Source of the DNA: Candidatus Metalachnospira gallinarum
GTDB taxonomy: Bacteria > Bacillota > Clostridia > Lachnospirales > Anaerotignaceae
Length of the DNA: 34,023 nucleotides
Reading direction: 5' to 3'
NCBI GenBank assembly: GCA_904378045.1
Contig: CAJFHC010000014.1
Location: 1-34,023 of the forward strand
Position numbers and translations under genes: made by a program. Each line of letters opens with the position of its first letter. The first letter of the stretch is position 1. Below are positions 16,057 through 23,710 of the stretch, in pieces. Below the pieces are notes generated by a model, which saw only the letters and a program-made list of their open reading frames with translations, did no database searches and was not told where the DNA came from.

Positions 16057-16130
16057 TCGGGGTGACAGGATTTGAACCTGCGGTCTCTGCGTCCCGAACG
16101 CAGCGCTTTACCAAACTGAGCCACACCCCG
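16057..16130 (-). tRNA. tRNA-Pro (anticodon CGG)
   Basis: On the minus strand the gene is 74 bases long with a 7-bp acceptor stem CGGGGTG/CACCCCG. The anticodon stem CTGCG/CGCAG encloses the loop TTCGGGA, so the anticodon is CGG, which reads CCG proline codons. The T arm GCAGGTTCAAATCCTGT is normal and the discriminator base is A. No CCA is encoded, so it must be added after transcription. A promoter and a terminator flank it, so it is a single transcription unit. Confidence 0.96.
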
Positions 16131-16145
16131 GTAAAAGCAAATAGT

Positions 16146-16174
16146 ATTATACTATCAAACGGAATAAAAATCAA
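16146..16174 (-). promoter_or_regulatory. Promoter of tRNA-Pro
   Basis: On the minus strand TTGATT (16169-16174) and TATAAT (16146-16151) are 17 bases apart and lie 16 bases before the mature tRNA end, an ideal layout for a tRNA promoter. Confidence 0.8.
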
Positions 16175-16387
16175 GAGTTTTTAACATTTCGCAGGCAAAA
16201 TAAGTCTGCGCCGATATAGTTTGCCTTTTATATTAAAACAGTCTTTTAAATTTCTTAAAAAAAACTAACATTCGAGACAAGCGGGTAAATTTGTGTTATT
16301 ATACTTTTGCGGTCGAAGATACGGCCGCCAATCTACGGATGATAAAAAATTATAAATATATTCTGAAAACGAAAGGATGTTTTTATT

Positions 16388-17428
16388 ATGAAAAGATACT
16401 TAAAATACACGGCAGCCGCTGTTTCAGCCGTTACTATGGCGGCTTCTTCCGTACCCGCTTTCGCCGCTCAGGTTATCGTAAACGACGGAAGCCAGAAGGC
16501 TGAGGAAACAGTTGAGACTGAGGAGACTGCTGATGATACGGTAACGGAGCAGGCCGTTGTTGACACTGAGACTGTTGAAACAGCAGAAGCTGCTGAAACT
16601 ACAGAGACCGTTGCTGACACAGCTGCTGAGGAGACAGTCGGCTACTCCACTCTTAAAGGAACAATTACAGCCGTTACCGTAAATGAGGATTCAACGGCAA
16701 GGATCACTTTCCAGAGCGAGGAAAGAGGAGAGATCATCTTTAACGAGGCTTCAGACTGCATGGTTATCATCGACGGAGCCGTTAAGACGCTCGCCGACCT
16801 TAAAGAAGGAATGACAGCCACCATCGTTATGGACGATTTCGCTCCCATGACAATGAGCCTTCCTCCCCAGACATCAGGCGCCATTGCCATCGTTGTTGAC
16901 GGAGAAACTCCTACGACTACGGTTGTTGAGAAATTCAATGACGAGCTTGTAGGCGGAGACGTTAAACTCATTATCGACGAGACTGTTCAGATCCTTGACA
17001 TCAGAGGAACAAGGCAGATCCTTACGGCCGACAACATCAAGGGACACAAGGCTATCGTGGTATACGGAGCTTCAACAAAGAGCATCCCCGCTCAGACTAC
17101 TCCCTATCTCGTAGTTATCCTTGACAACGCCGAGGAAACAACCGAGACGACAGACACAACAGAAACTACGGAAACAAGAGACGCTGACGAGACAGCCGAC
17201 ACCGTTCTTCCTTTAAGAGCTACTCTTGAGGAAATGGGCTATACGATCGAATGGACTTCAAACGACGCTCCCATCGTTATCACAAAGGATGACGTTAACC
17301 TCAGCGTAAGCATCGACAGCGACACGGTCGTTGTTGACGGAGATATGGCTTACCAGCTTTCTTCCGATGTTACTATCGTTGACGGAGTAACATACATCCC
17401 CGCCGACCTTGTTGAGCATCTTAACTGA
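16388..17428 (+). CDS. Secreted stalk-domain (Cu amine oxidase N-like) protein
   Basis: The 346-residue product starts with a signal peptide of about 26 residues (MKRYLKYTAAAVSAVTM... cleaved after AFA). Two low-complexity Thr/Glu/Asp linkers, at about 36-84 and 247-272, separate a central beta-rich domain from a C-terminal domain at 273-346. The latter holds LPLRATLEEMGYTIEW and VTYIPADLV, the pattern of copper amine oxidase N-terminal-like stalk domains, common in Clostridia surface and secreted proteins. It is not an amine oxidase. A role at the cell surface is likely; no wall anchor is visible. AAAGGA precedes the ATG by nine bases. Confidence 0.85.
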   Translation: MKRYLKYTAAAVSAVTMAASSVPAFAAQVIVNDGSQKAEETVETEETADDTVTEQAVVDTETVETAEAAETTETVADTAAEETVGYSTLKGTITAVTVNEDSTARITFQSEERGEIIFNEASDCMVIIDGAVKTLADLKEGMTATIVMDDFAPMTMSLPPQTSGAIAIVVDGETPTTTVVEKFNDELVGGDVKLIIDETVQILDIRGTRQILTADNIKGHKAIVVYGASTKSIPAQTTPYLVVILDNAEETTETTDTTETTETRDADETADTVLPLRATLEEMGYTIEWTSNDAPIVITKDDVNLSVSIDSDTVVVDGDMAYQLSSDVTIVDGVTYIPADLVEHLN

Positions 17429-17467
17429 GCCGTAACAGGATTTCCTTTTCTATAATATGTCTTTTAA

Positions 17468-17500
17468 AAGAGGGTTTCCCCATTTAAGGGAAATCCTCTT
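17468..17500 (+). terminator. Terminator-like hairpin after the stalk-protein gene
   Basis: AAGAGGGTTTCCC pairs with GGGAAATCCTCTT with one weak pair around a 7-base loop. The T tract after it is poor, so it may be a weak terminator. Confidence 0.55.
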
Positions 17501-17577
17501 CTCATATAAAAACGCCGGTATTTGAAAAACTCCCTTTGACGGACGAAGTCACAGTGAGTTTTTTCTTATTGTTTTGG

Positions 17578-17713
17578 TTACTCGTCAAGGCCGTTCCAAT
17601 AGTCCTTAAGCATAAAGTACGATCTTTTCAGCCTCTCATGGTATGTTATGTCCTCTCCCCAGGGCTCAAGGGCAAAGGGCACGAGCTCTATCCTGTCCGC
17701 TCCCTGAGCGCCG
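17578..17713 (-). pseudogene. C-terminal remnant of an unidentified gene
   Basis: The minus strand encodes about 43 residues in good codon style, ending at TAA (17578-17580). They include DRIELVPFALEPWGEDI and YHERLKRSYFMLKDYW. Further upstream the frame continues but loses protein-like composition, and no start with a ribosome binding site is seen. It reads like the conserved end of a larger enzyme whose body was deleted. I do not recognise the family. Confidence 0.5.
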
Positions 17714-18004
17714 GCGTACAGCCGAAAACGCCGGAAACACAAGTCTGTCTTTTATTTTAAAAATCCCACTCGGCCTGTGATTCGACCGAGATTAAAATTC
17801 GAGGCAAATTTCGTTTCCTATTCCCGCGCAGCGCCGCAGCTGAAAAAAATTATATTTTTTGCATAAAAGTACAGCCATACCAGTTAACCTCATCGGCCGA
17901 ATAACATTTCCTACGAATAAAAATCCTTTTTCAGGGCATTGTAATAGGGTGAAATATTTCCGTTTAAAAGCGGGCTTTACATCAAAAACAGCGGAGGTAC
18001 TAAA

Positions 18005-18262
18005 ATGAAAAAATTTTCATATACAATAGCTGATCCGGCGGGAATACACGCCCGTCCGGCGGGCTTCATCGTGAAGGAAGCGTCCAAATACGGCTCGGAT
18101 GTACGCATAGATCTCGGCGGAAGATCGGCAGACGCCAAAAAAATATTTTCCGTCATGTCCCTTGGAGCGAAATGCGGAGACGAAATAACCGTAATCATAA
18201 GCGGCAGGGACGAGGAACGGGCAGAGGACGGCATCAAGAGCCTTATGGCGGAAAAATTATGA
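18005..18262 (+). CDS. ptsH: HPr phosphocarrier protein, Lys at position 46
   Basis: This 85-residue cytoplasmic protein is HPr, the phosphate carrier between enzyme I and the sugar-specific EII parts of the PTS. His15 in GIHARPAG (13-20) is the phosphorylation site and is intact, as is the VMSLG turn at 50-54. In Firmicutes HPr the regulatory site is Ser46, target of HPr kinase, needed for CcpA-dependent catabolite repression. Here aligned position 46 is Lys (AKKIFSVMSLG), so this copy should not be regulated in that way. Length is typical. The ptsI gene follows after a 15-base gap. It may be the main HPr or a special second copy. Confidence 0.93.
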   Translation: MKKFSYTIADPAGIHARPAGFIVKEASKYGSDVRIDLGGRSADAKKIFSVMSLGAKCGDEITVIISGRDEERAEDGIKSLMAEKL

Positions 18263-18277
18263 CCGGGAGGAATGGAT

Positions 18278-19921
18278 ATGAAAGAGCTGAGGGGCAGAGG
18301 AGTAAGCGGCGGCATAGCCGTCGGAAAAATATTCTTTCTGGAAAAAACCGATAAAAAAATAATACGCAGAAAAGTAGACAATGTCCGCGCTGAGCTTGAA
18401 AGGCTTTCGGCCTCAGCCGACGCCTATCTTGACAGGCTTATGGCTCTAAAAGTGAAAACCTATGCCCAGGCCGGAGAGGACAGCTCCATGATATTCGAGA
18501 CCCACAGCCTAATGCTTATGGACCCGGATTTTATGGGAGAGATAGAAAATATGATCCAAAGCCAGTCCGTAAACGCCGAATACGCCGTAAAGCTGACCGG
18601 TGACCGTCTGGCGGAGTCACTGAGGCTGTCGGACTCCGAATATATGAGGGAGAGAGCCGCCGATGTGGAGGACATAACCGACGGTCTTATCGACACCCTC
18701 GCCGGCAGAAGGACGTCTCTGCCCGCCGGCGAAAAATTCATAGTCGCGGCCGAGGATCTCTCACCCGGCGAGACGGCTTCCTTTGACAGAGACTCCGTTT
18801 TGGCCTTTATAACAAAATACGGTTCCGCCACTTCCCACACATCCATCCTTGCCAGAACCATGGGCATACCGGCCATTGTCGGCGTAGATGATATGGATCC
18901 CGGCTGGGACGGAAGAACCGCCTGCGCCGATGGAAATTCCGGAGCCGTATATATAGATCCGGACAGAGCCACGGTAAAGGCGGCCGAAGAAAAGCTGCGT
19001 CTGCAAAAAGAAAACGACCTGCGCCTGTCCTCATTGATCGGCAGGCCGTCCGTGACCGCGGAAGGAAGAAAAATAATGCTCTTCGCTAATATTACCACTC
19101 CCGCCGACATTGACGCGGTTCTCAGCAACGACGCCGAGGGCATCGGGCTTTTCAGAAGTGAGTTTATGTATATGGACAGGCGTTCCCTGCCTTCGGAGGA
19201 GGAGCTTTTTTCCGTTTATTCCTCCATAGCCGCCAGAATGGGCGGAAAGCCGGTAATAATAAGAACGCTTGACATCGGGGCGGACAAAAAGGCTCCCGGA
19301 ATAGATTTAGGCGAGGAGGAGAATCCGGCTCTCGGACTGAGAGCCATAAGGCTGTGCCTCAAGCGCCGGGATATTTTCAAAACCCAGCTAAGGGCCATAT
19401 ACCGGGCGTCTTTAAAGGGGAATATATATATAATGCTGCCAATGATAACGACAAAAAAGGAGCTTGAAGATTCCCTCGCCATAGCGGGCGGCGTAAGAGC
19501 CGAGCTTAAGGCGGATGGGATTGAATTTAAAGACGTGCCTGTCGGAATAATGATCGAAACGCCATCAGCGGCTCTTATAAGTGACGAGCTGGCTGAACTT
19601 GCCGACTTTTTCAGCGTCGGCACAAACGACCTTACCCAATATACCCTTGCCTGCGACAGGCAGAATCCGGCTCTCTCGGATCTCTATGACCCATCGGAAA
19701 CGTCAGTTCTGCGCCTTATAAAGCTGGCCGCTGATAATATCCATAAAAAGGGCAAATGGATAGGCGTATGCGGCGAGGCAGCGGCCGATAGAGAACTTCT
19801 TGAGATATTCATGTCCATGGGCATAGACGAACTTTCCGTTTCTCCAAAACGGGTTCTTTATGTCAGAGACGCTCTTGGCAAAGCAGCCGGACGCTCATCC
19901 CTTGAAAAATATACTCTATAA
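18278..19921 (+). CDS. ptsI: PTS enzyme I (phosphoenolpyruvate-protein phosphotransferase)
   Basis: Enzyme I takes phosphate from phosphoenolpyruvate and passes it to His15 of HPr, the first step of PTS sugar uptake. The 547-residue protein has the phospho-histidine at H187 in TSHTSILAR, followed by the swivelling-domain end GIPAIVGV. The C-terminal PEP-binding barrel shows FSVGTNDLTQYTLACDRQNP and the catalytic cysteine in GVCGEAA. It is slightly shorter than the usual 570 or so. The ATG at 18272 has almost no gap after GGGAGG, so the ATG at 18278 (7-base gap) is preferred. It forms an operon with ptsH and ends at a shared bidirectional terminator. Confidence 0.95.
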   Translation: MKELRGRGVSGGIAVGKIFFLEKTDKKIIRRKVDNVRAELERLSASADAYLDRLMALKVKTYAQAGEDSSMIFETHSLMLMDPDFMGEIENMIQSQSVNAEYAVKLTGDRLAESLRLSDSEYMRERAADVEDITDGLIDTLAGRRTSLPAGEKFIVAAEDLSPGETASFDRDSVLAFITKYGSATSHTSILARTMGIPAIVGVDDMDPGWDGRTACADGNSGAVYIDPDRATVKAAEEKLRLQKENDLRLSSLIGRPSVTAEGRKIMLFANITTPADIDAVLSNDAEGIGLFRSEFMYMDRRSLPSEEELFSVYSSIAARMGGKPVIIRTLDIGADKKAPGIDLGEEENPALGLRAIRLCLKRRDIFKTQLRAIYRASLKGNIYIMLPMITTKKELEDSLAIAGGVRAELKADGIEFKDVPVGIMIETPSAALISDELAELADFFSVGTNDLTQYTLACDRQNPALSDLYDPSETSVLRLIKLAADNIHKKGKWIGVCGEAAADRELLEIFMSMGIDELSVSPKRVLYVRDALGKAAGRSSLEKYTL

Positions 19922-19927
19922 AAAATG

Positions 19928-19970
19928 AGGGACATATCAAGGCTCACCGCCGTATATGTCCCTGTTTTTT
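19928..19970. terminator. Bidirectional terminator between ptsI and the phage block
   Basis: AGGGACATAT and ATATGTCCCT form a 10-bp perfect stem with a 16-base loop. GTTTTTT follows on the plus strand, and TCATTTTTT on the minus strand, so it can end both ptsI and the leftward phage-type operon. Confidence 0.88.
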
Positions 19971-20202
19971 ATTCATCTTCAGATATGCCGCACTCCGCGT
20001 GGAAGCGCATTTCGTCGATCTCTATATAAACTTCATCGTCTCTTATTTCACGGCCGCAGAATCCGCATACCTTTATGCCGCTGTCGTCTCCGGCGGGGCA
20101 TCCGATTCTGTGGGGAAACGTATGACAGTATTCGCAGGTGATGCCGCTCATCCCCTTTCTAAATCCCGGCCAGGGCTTTTTCCACTTTTCCGATAAGCTC
20201 AT
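19969..20202 (-). CDS. Small Zn-binding phage-type protein
   Basis: This is the last gene of the phage block. The product of up to 77 residues has two cysteine clusters, CEYCHTFPHRIGC and CGFCGREIRDDEVY followed by FHAEC, a pattern typical of a paired zinc ribbon or treble clef. Small proteins of this type occur at the end of late operons in Firmicutes phages; their function is not known. The start is uncertain: the ATG at 20202 has GGAG with a 6-base gap but overlaps the previous gene by 44 bases, while an ATG at 20151 has almost no gap after GGGG. It ends at the shared terminator. Confidence 0.6.
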   Translation of the reverse strand: MSLSEKWKKPWPGFRKGMSGITCEYCHTFPHRIGCPAGDDSGIKVCGFCGREIRDDEVYIEIDEMRFHAECGISEDE

Positions 20203-20560
20203 ATACCGCTCCGCCGCTTACCGGGCCGTCATCGTTCTGCTCAACGGTCTCGGATACGTCAACCGACATTCTCCCGTTTTCGTCCACAGACAGATGATCC
20301 CCGGCCATCACCGCCCCAACGGCCGTCTCGGTCGCCTTTGGTATGTCGGCTTCCGGCAGTTTTCCAATGCTTACTTTTGCCCCGTCGGACATGGTGAATA
20401 CGATCTCGCCGTTTTCGAGAGCCACTCCTTTTACTCCTCTGCCTGTCACCGCGCTTATCTGAGCGGAGACTCTTCCTTCCGGCTGTCCGCTTATCTCGGC
20501 TCGGATCAAATCCGTTACCGTTGCCTTGATAACGGCGTCTATCCTCGTTTCACAAGCCAC
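20159..20560 (-). CDS. Phage tail-associated protein
   Basis: The 133-residue product (GTG start) has an N-terminal helical part and a C-terminal repeat-like segment with DGAKVSIGKLPEADIPK, HLSVDENGRMSV and a final helix after GGAVYELIGKVEKAL. This style is seen in small tail-fibre or tail-spike related proteins of gut Firmicutes phages; the exact function is unknown. A GTG at 20569 is also in frame but touches the AGGAG sequence, so the GTG at 20560 with an 8-base gap is better. It overlaps the Zn-binding gene. Confidence 0.6.
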   Translation of the reverse strand: MACETRIDAVIKATVTDLIRAEISGQPEGRVSAQISAVTGRGVKGVALENGEIVFTMSDGAKVSIGKLPEADIPKATETAVGAVMAGDHLSVDENGRMSVDVSETVEQNDDGPVSGGAVYELIGKVEKALAGI

Positions 20561-20572
20561 CCGCCCCACCTC

Positions 20573-20920
20573 CTATCTGACTCTCATTCGGTTGCCCTTG
20601 GCCAGCGTCACCCTTCTGTCTCCGTCAGCGGTTATGTCGTAAAAATACAGCCCCTCAGGAAAAAGCGCCGTTGTTTCCCCGTCAAACTCGAGGGTAACGC
20701 TGTTGTCCGTTATGTTTTCAAACTCAAATTCCTTGACGGTCTCTCCCCTGTCGTTTCTTACGCTCACGGTAACGCTGTCTCCCGTTCCTAAGACTATATC
20801 CTCGCCGTCGGCGTCTTTTATGTCAAAACTTATTCCCAGCGAAAACGTGTCAAAGGCGTACCATTCGATTATTCCATTTACAATCCTCGGGCTTGGGAGC
20901 GCTGAATCTATTTTAAGCAA
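20573..20920 (-). CDS. Phage beta-sandwich-like protein
   Basis: The 115-residue product looks all-beta: short strands with motifs such as GIIEWYAFDTFSLGI, VSVRNDRGETVKEFEFEN and EGLYFYDITADGDRR. It resembles small baseplate or tail accessory proteins, but I cannot name a family. It starts with TTG at 20920, with GGAGG eight bases upstream; no ATG fits. It sits directly between the internal-virion-like gene and the tail gene, with gaps of a few bases, and is surely co-transcribed. Confidence 0.6.
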   Translation of the reverse strand: MLKIDSALPSPRIVNGIIEWYAFDTFSLGISFDIKDADGEDIVLGTGDSVTVSVRNDRGETVKEFEFENITDNSVTLEFDGETTALFPEGLYFYDITADGDRRVTLAKGNRMRVR

Positions 20921-20933
20921 TTTAACCGCCTCC

Positions 20934-22160
20934 TTATCTGAGATATATTTTATTAAGTATTGACGACTTCACCCTTTGGGCATACTTTTCCAGAGGATTG
21001 CCGTTTGACGCCGTCCTTCCATTGCCGTACTGCCTTACATAGGCTATGATATCGTCTATGCCGCTTTGGCTGTACCCGCTGCCCCTGAGTTTCTGAGCGT
21101 ACATTTCCAGACCGGTCTCGCCTCCGTTTTCATAGGCTTCCATGGCGTCGTCGTAGAGAGAGACTGTCACATTCTTTCCCCTTGACGACGATGAGGATGA
21201 CCAGCCGGATGTTTCCTTTACGCTGTCCTGATACTTGTCATACTCAAACTTTTCCCTGTCAAGTTCCAGCCTTTCAAGGTCGTTCTGCCTGTCGATCCCG
21301 TTCCAGTAATCACTGCTTTCAAGCTCCGCCGCGTCCCGCAGTATATCAAGCCTGTCGTAATAGTCATCCCTTGCAGTCTCAAGCTCGTCAAGATACTCCC
21401 CGTAATAGCGGTCTCTTTCCTCCTGCCAGTCGCTGACGCTGTCCCTGTATCTTTCATAGTCCTGCCTGTCCGCGTCAAGATATAGGGAGTACAGCCTGTA
21501 AAGCTCATCGCCCTCAGCGTCATATGCCTGTCTTGAAAGCTGATAAAGCTCCGGTATTTTTTCGCTTAGCTTTGAAAGATAATTTTCATAGGCTCCGGCC
21601 GAGGCTGAAACGGCGTATGTACTGCCATATCCACCCGTAAGGGCGGCCGCCTGGCCTGACACATCCTCCATAGCCATCCTTCCGGCGCTCATATAGCTGT
21701 CTCTGTACTGCCTGTAGAGTATATCGTCGTCCAGACTGTAGGAAAAATCCTCACGGTTTTCCAGTCTGTCAAGAATGTCCTCCATTTCCCTTCTGTAGGC
21801 GCTTTCGTACGCTTCGGGCTTTTGCGAAAGTATGTCCTCATACCTGTCCTTTGATACCGAATCCCGGTAATCCTCGTCAAGGGCGTCGGATAATTTCTTT
21901 CTCGTCTCTTTTCTCGACGAATCCGCTTCGGAATAGGGTCCATAGTCGTTATTGTATTTTCCCCTGTAATTCCTTGTCGTCATATTCTCGTCATAGAGCG
22001 CGGATTTATAACTGCCGTCGGGGTTCACCGCCAGTATCTGATATGTTCCCCCGTCCGTCACTACTCTGTCGCCCACGCTCAGCCCCTTCTGAGCCTTGCC
22101 GTTTTGCTGCACCTTGTAGTATTTTCCCGTCGCTCCCACGTTCATAAGGTCACTCGCCAT
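20934..22160 (-). CDS. Internal-virion/ejection-like protein, Asp-Tyr-Arg-rich
   Basis: The 408-residue protein has a small N-terminal domain (about 10-60, with VGDRVVTDGGTYQILAVNPDG) and then a long, very charged helical part rich in D, Y, R and E. In its middle is a conserved piece, AMEDVSGQAAALTGGYGSTY, followed by PELYQLSRQAYDAEGDELYRL. This pattern recurs in short-tailed phages of gut Firmicutes in the place of internal virion or tape-measure proteins. Function is inferred from position and architecture. Serine-rich SSSSSSRG at about 323 divides it from a C-terminal domain with YAQKLRGSGYSQSGI. It overlaps the previous gene by 11 bases. Confidence 0.65.
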   Translation of the reverse strand: MASDLMNVGATGKYYKVQQNGKAQKGLSVGDRVVTDGGTYQILAVNPDGSYKSALYDENMTTRNYRGKYNNDYGPYSEADSSRKETRKKLSDALDEDYRDSVSKDRYEDILSQKPEAYESAYRREMEDILDRLENREDFSYSLDDDILYRQYRDSYMSAGRMAMEDVSGQAAALTGGYGSTYAVSASAGAYENYLSKLSEKIPELYQLSRQAYDAEGDELYRLYSLYLDADRQDYERYRDSVSDWQEERDRYYGEYLDELETARDDYYDRLDILRDAAELESSDYWNGIDRQNDLERLELDREKFEYDKYQDSVKETSGWSSSSSSRGKNVTVSLYDDAMEAYENGGETGLEMYAQKLRGSGYSQSGIDDIIAYVRQYGNGRTASNGNPLEKYAQRVKSSILNKIYLR

Positions 22161-22347
22161 TGTCTCTCACCTCGCTTTTAAAGGCGGCTTCCTCCTCATC
22201 CGCCTGTCTTTTCGCCATTTCCTTTATCTGTATATAGTAGCCCCTCAATACCATCTCCACTATAACCGGCGGCAGTCCGCTGTTATTTATGCTCTCCTCC
22301 AGCTTTTCCTCAAATTCCCTTATCGCCATTGACGCTGGTTTGCTCAT
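22150..22347 (-). CDS. Small phage protein of unknown function
   Basis: The 65-residue product is helical and charged, with SGLPPVIVEMVLRGYYIQIK in the centre. Similar small proteins sit between tail-fibre and internal-virion genes in related phages as far as I can recall, but no function is known. GGAGGG precedes the ATG. The gene overlaps the next by 11 bases, which suggests translational coupling. Confidence 0.6.
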   Translation of the reverse strand: MSKPASMAIREFEEKLEESINNSGLPPVIVEMVLRGYYIQIKEMAKRQADEEEAAFKSEVRDNGE

Positions 22348-22360
22348 ACTCTTTCCCTCC

Positions 22361-23710
22361 TTATATCAGTCCGCAGGCCGTCAGTATATCATCGCCGTTG
22401 TAATACTCGTTGTCGCTCACATATATCCTTATGTCGTCGCAGTATAGCCTTCTGAACCTGTTGTCCGCGCTGCCCAGGTAATAATTTCTGTCGTTATTGA
22501 GCGGCTCAAACCTCGGTCCGTCAAACACAAATCCTTCCTCGTCGCCGTCATCCTCATAGATGATAGACAGCAGCTCGTTGGCAAACACTATTCGGTTGGC
22601 TCTGTAGCTGTCCACCCCTCCCGAACTGGTGTGGACAAATTTGTTCTCTATTATCATCTCGTCCGGCGTCACCGTTATGGATGAGCCGAAATCCGTGTCG
22701 TCATAGCTTCCCGAGGACGGCAGGTCAAAGGACTGGAGCGTCAGCCCCGTTCTGGCGCACTCCACATGGCTTAAAACATTGCCGTTGTCAAAGCCTATGG
22801 TCGTGTAAAGGTTGTCCACGGCAACGAAGGTGTTTCCCACCTCGTGCTCTATGAGCAGAGCCTCCCTCTCGTCGCCGAAGTGGTCGGTAAAGGTGTCAAA
22901 GCCCATTATTCCCTTTCTTGTGTTGTCCCCGTCCTTCGGATAGACGTACAGGGCGCCGAAAAGCTCGCAGTCCGTTATTTTACAGCTTCCTATCTCTCCC
23001 GATGTGGCGGTTATGTTTCCGCTTATGTCGGCGTTGTAGGCCGTCAGTGTGCCGGAGGGGAAATACATCTTTCCGGTGTTTATGTAGGCGATCTTCTCCC
23101 CTCCGCTCCAGAAAGCCAGCTCGTCGGCGGTGGTCGTAGTCAGAAGGTTCTGCCTGTCCAGCACCGTCTCGCCGTTCGCTTCTATCTTAGTTGACAGGTT
23201 TCCAACACCCACGCCGTAGACCGGAGCCCCGGCCTCGTCGTAGTAGAGAAGGCCGGTTTTTATGTACTGCTCGCTGGTCGTGGAAAAGTCCCCGAACTCC
23301 GAGCGTATGCCGGAGGTATAGCGGAAAAGCTGTTCTATTCCCGTGGAGTTGGCCGTTATCTCGTTTTCCATATTTTCGATCAGCTCGCCGTAGTCCGAGG
23401 AGGCGGAATACTCGCTCTTGAGTATTTTTTTGAACTCCTCGCTGTTAGATACAGCGTAATCGGCTGTCTTTATTATGAGTGAGCGGACGTTGTTATGTAT
23501 GGAAAGCAGGGATGTGTCGCCGGCGTCCTTATAGTTTTCTCCCGTGCCGCTCAAGGCCGTGTCTATCTGTCTCAGTATCCCCTCGGCGGTCATATCCTGA
23601 AGCCTGACATTCAGCTCCTCCACGGTTTTGAACACATAGCTTCTCAGCTGTTCTATCTGTTCCCTTGTTTCTCCGGCGATCACCGGAGGCGTGCTCAAAT
23701 ATACTCCCAT
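22361..23710 (-). CDS. Phage tail-fibre-like protein
   Basis: The 449-residue protein starts with a helical coiled-coil-like region (about 10-130, EQIEQLRSYVFKTVEELNVRL and further heptad-like stretches). A central beta-rich part contains TGKMYFPSGTLTAYNADISG and GNITATSGEIGS, a stem repeat typical of fibres. The end has LGSADNRFRRLYCDDIRI, a common close for fibre proteins. It probably contacts the host surface, in keeping with its place after the nozzle-like gene. Its ATG overlaps the upstream stop (TAATG), so translation is coupled. Receptor and oligomer state are unknown. Confidence 0.7.
   Translation of the reverse strand: MGVYLSTPPVIAGETREQIEQLRSYVFKTVEELNVRLQDMTAEGILRQIDTALSGTGENYKDAGDTSLLSIHNNVRSLIIKTADYAVSNSEEFKKILKSEYSASSDYGELIENMENEITANSTGIEQLFRYTSGIRSEFGDFSTTSEQYIKTGLLYYDEAGAPVYGVGVGNLSTKIEANGETVLDRQNLLTTTTADELAFWSGGEKIAYINTGKMYFPSGTLTAYNADISGNITATSGEIGSCKITDCELFGALYVYPKDGDNTRKGIMGFDTFTDHFGDEREALLIEHEVGNTFVAVDNLYTTIGFDNGNVLSHVECARTGLTLQSFDLPSSGSYDDTDFGSSITVTPDEMIIENKFVHTSSGGVDSYRANRIVFANELLSIIYEDDGDEEGFVFDGPRFEPLNNDRNYYLGSADNRFRRLYCDDIRIYVSDNEYYNGDDILTACGLI

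Larger units (their letters stand above)
17429..18004. other. 576-bp intergenic region with a gene remnant
   Basis: It holds a terminator-like stem for the upstream gene (17468-17500), a leftward C-terminal gene remnant (17578-17713) and a CCGGCGT/ACGCCGG hairpin at about 17711-17734. A CTCGG/CCGAG hairpin near 17768-17789 and AT-rich DNA before ptsH follow. AAAACGCCGG occurs on both sides of the remnant, near 17508 and 17726. I found no intact gene and no clear ptsH promoter. Confidence 0.6.

Noticed and set aside
16193..16226. AGGCAAA/TTTGCCT hairpin with a following T stretch
   Set aside because: No gene ends before it on either strand; the long loop suggests chance pairing.
16131..16387. 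Riboswitch before the stalk-protein gene
   Set aside because: No recognisable conserved aptamer core or terminator/antiterminator pair was seen.
17536..17760. A 74-codon plus-strand ORF in the ptsH upstream gap
   Set aside because: It is the shadow of the minus-strand gene remnant and has no ribosome binding site.
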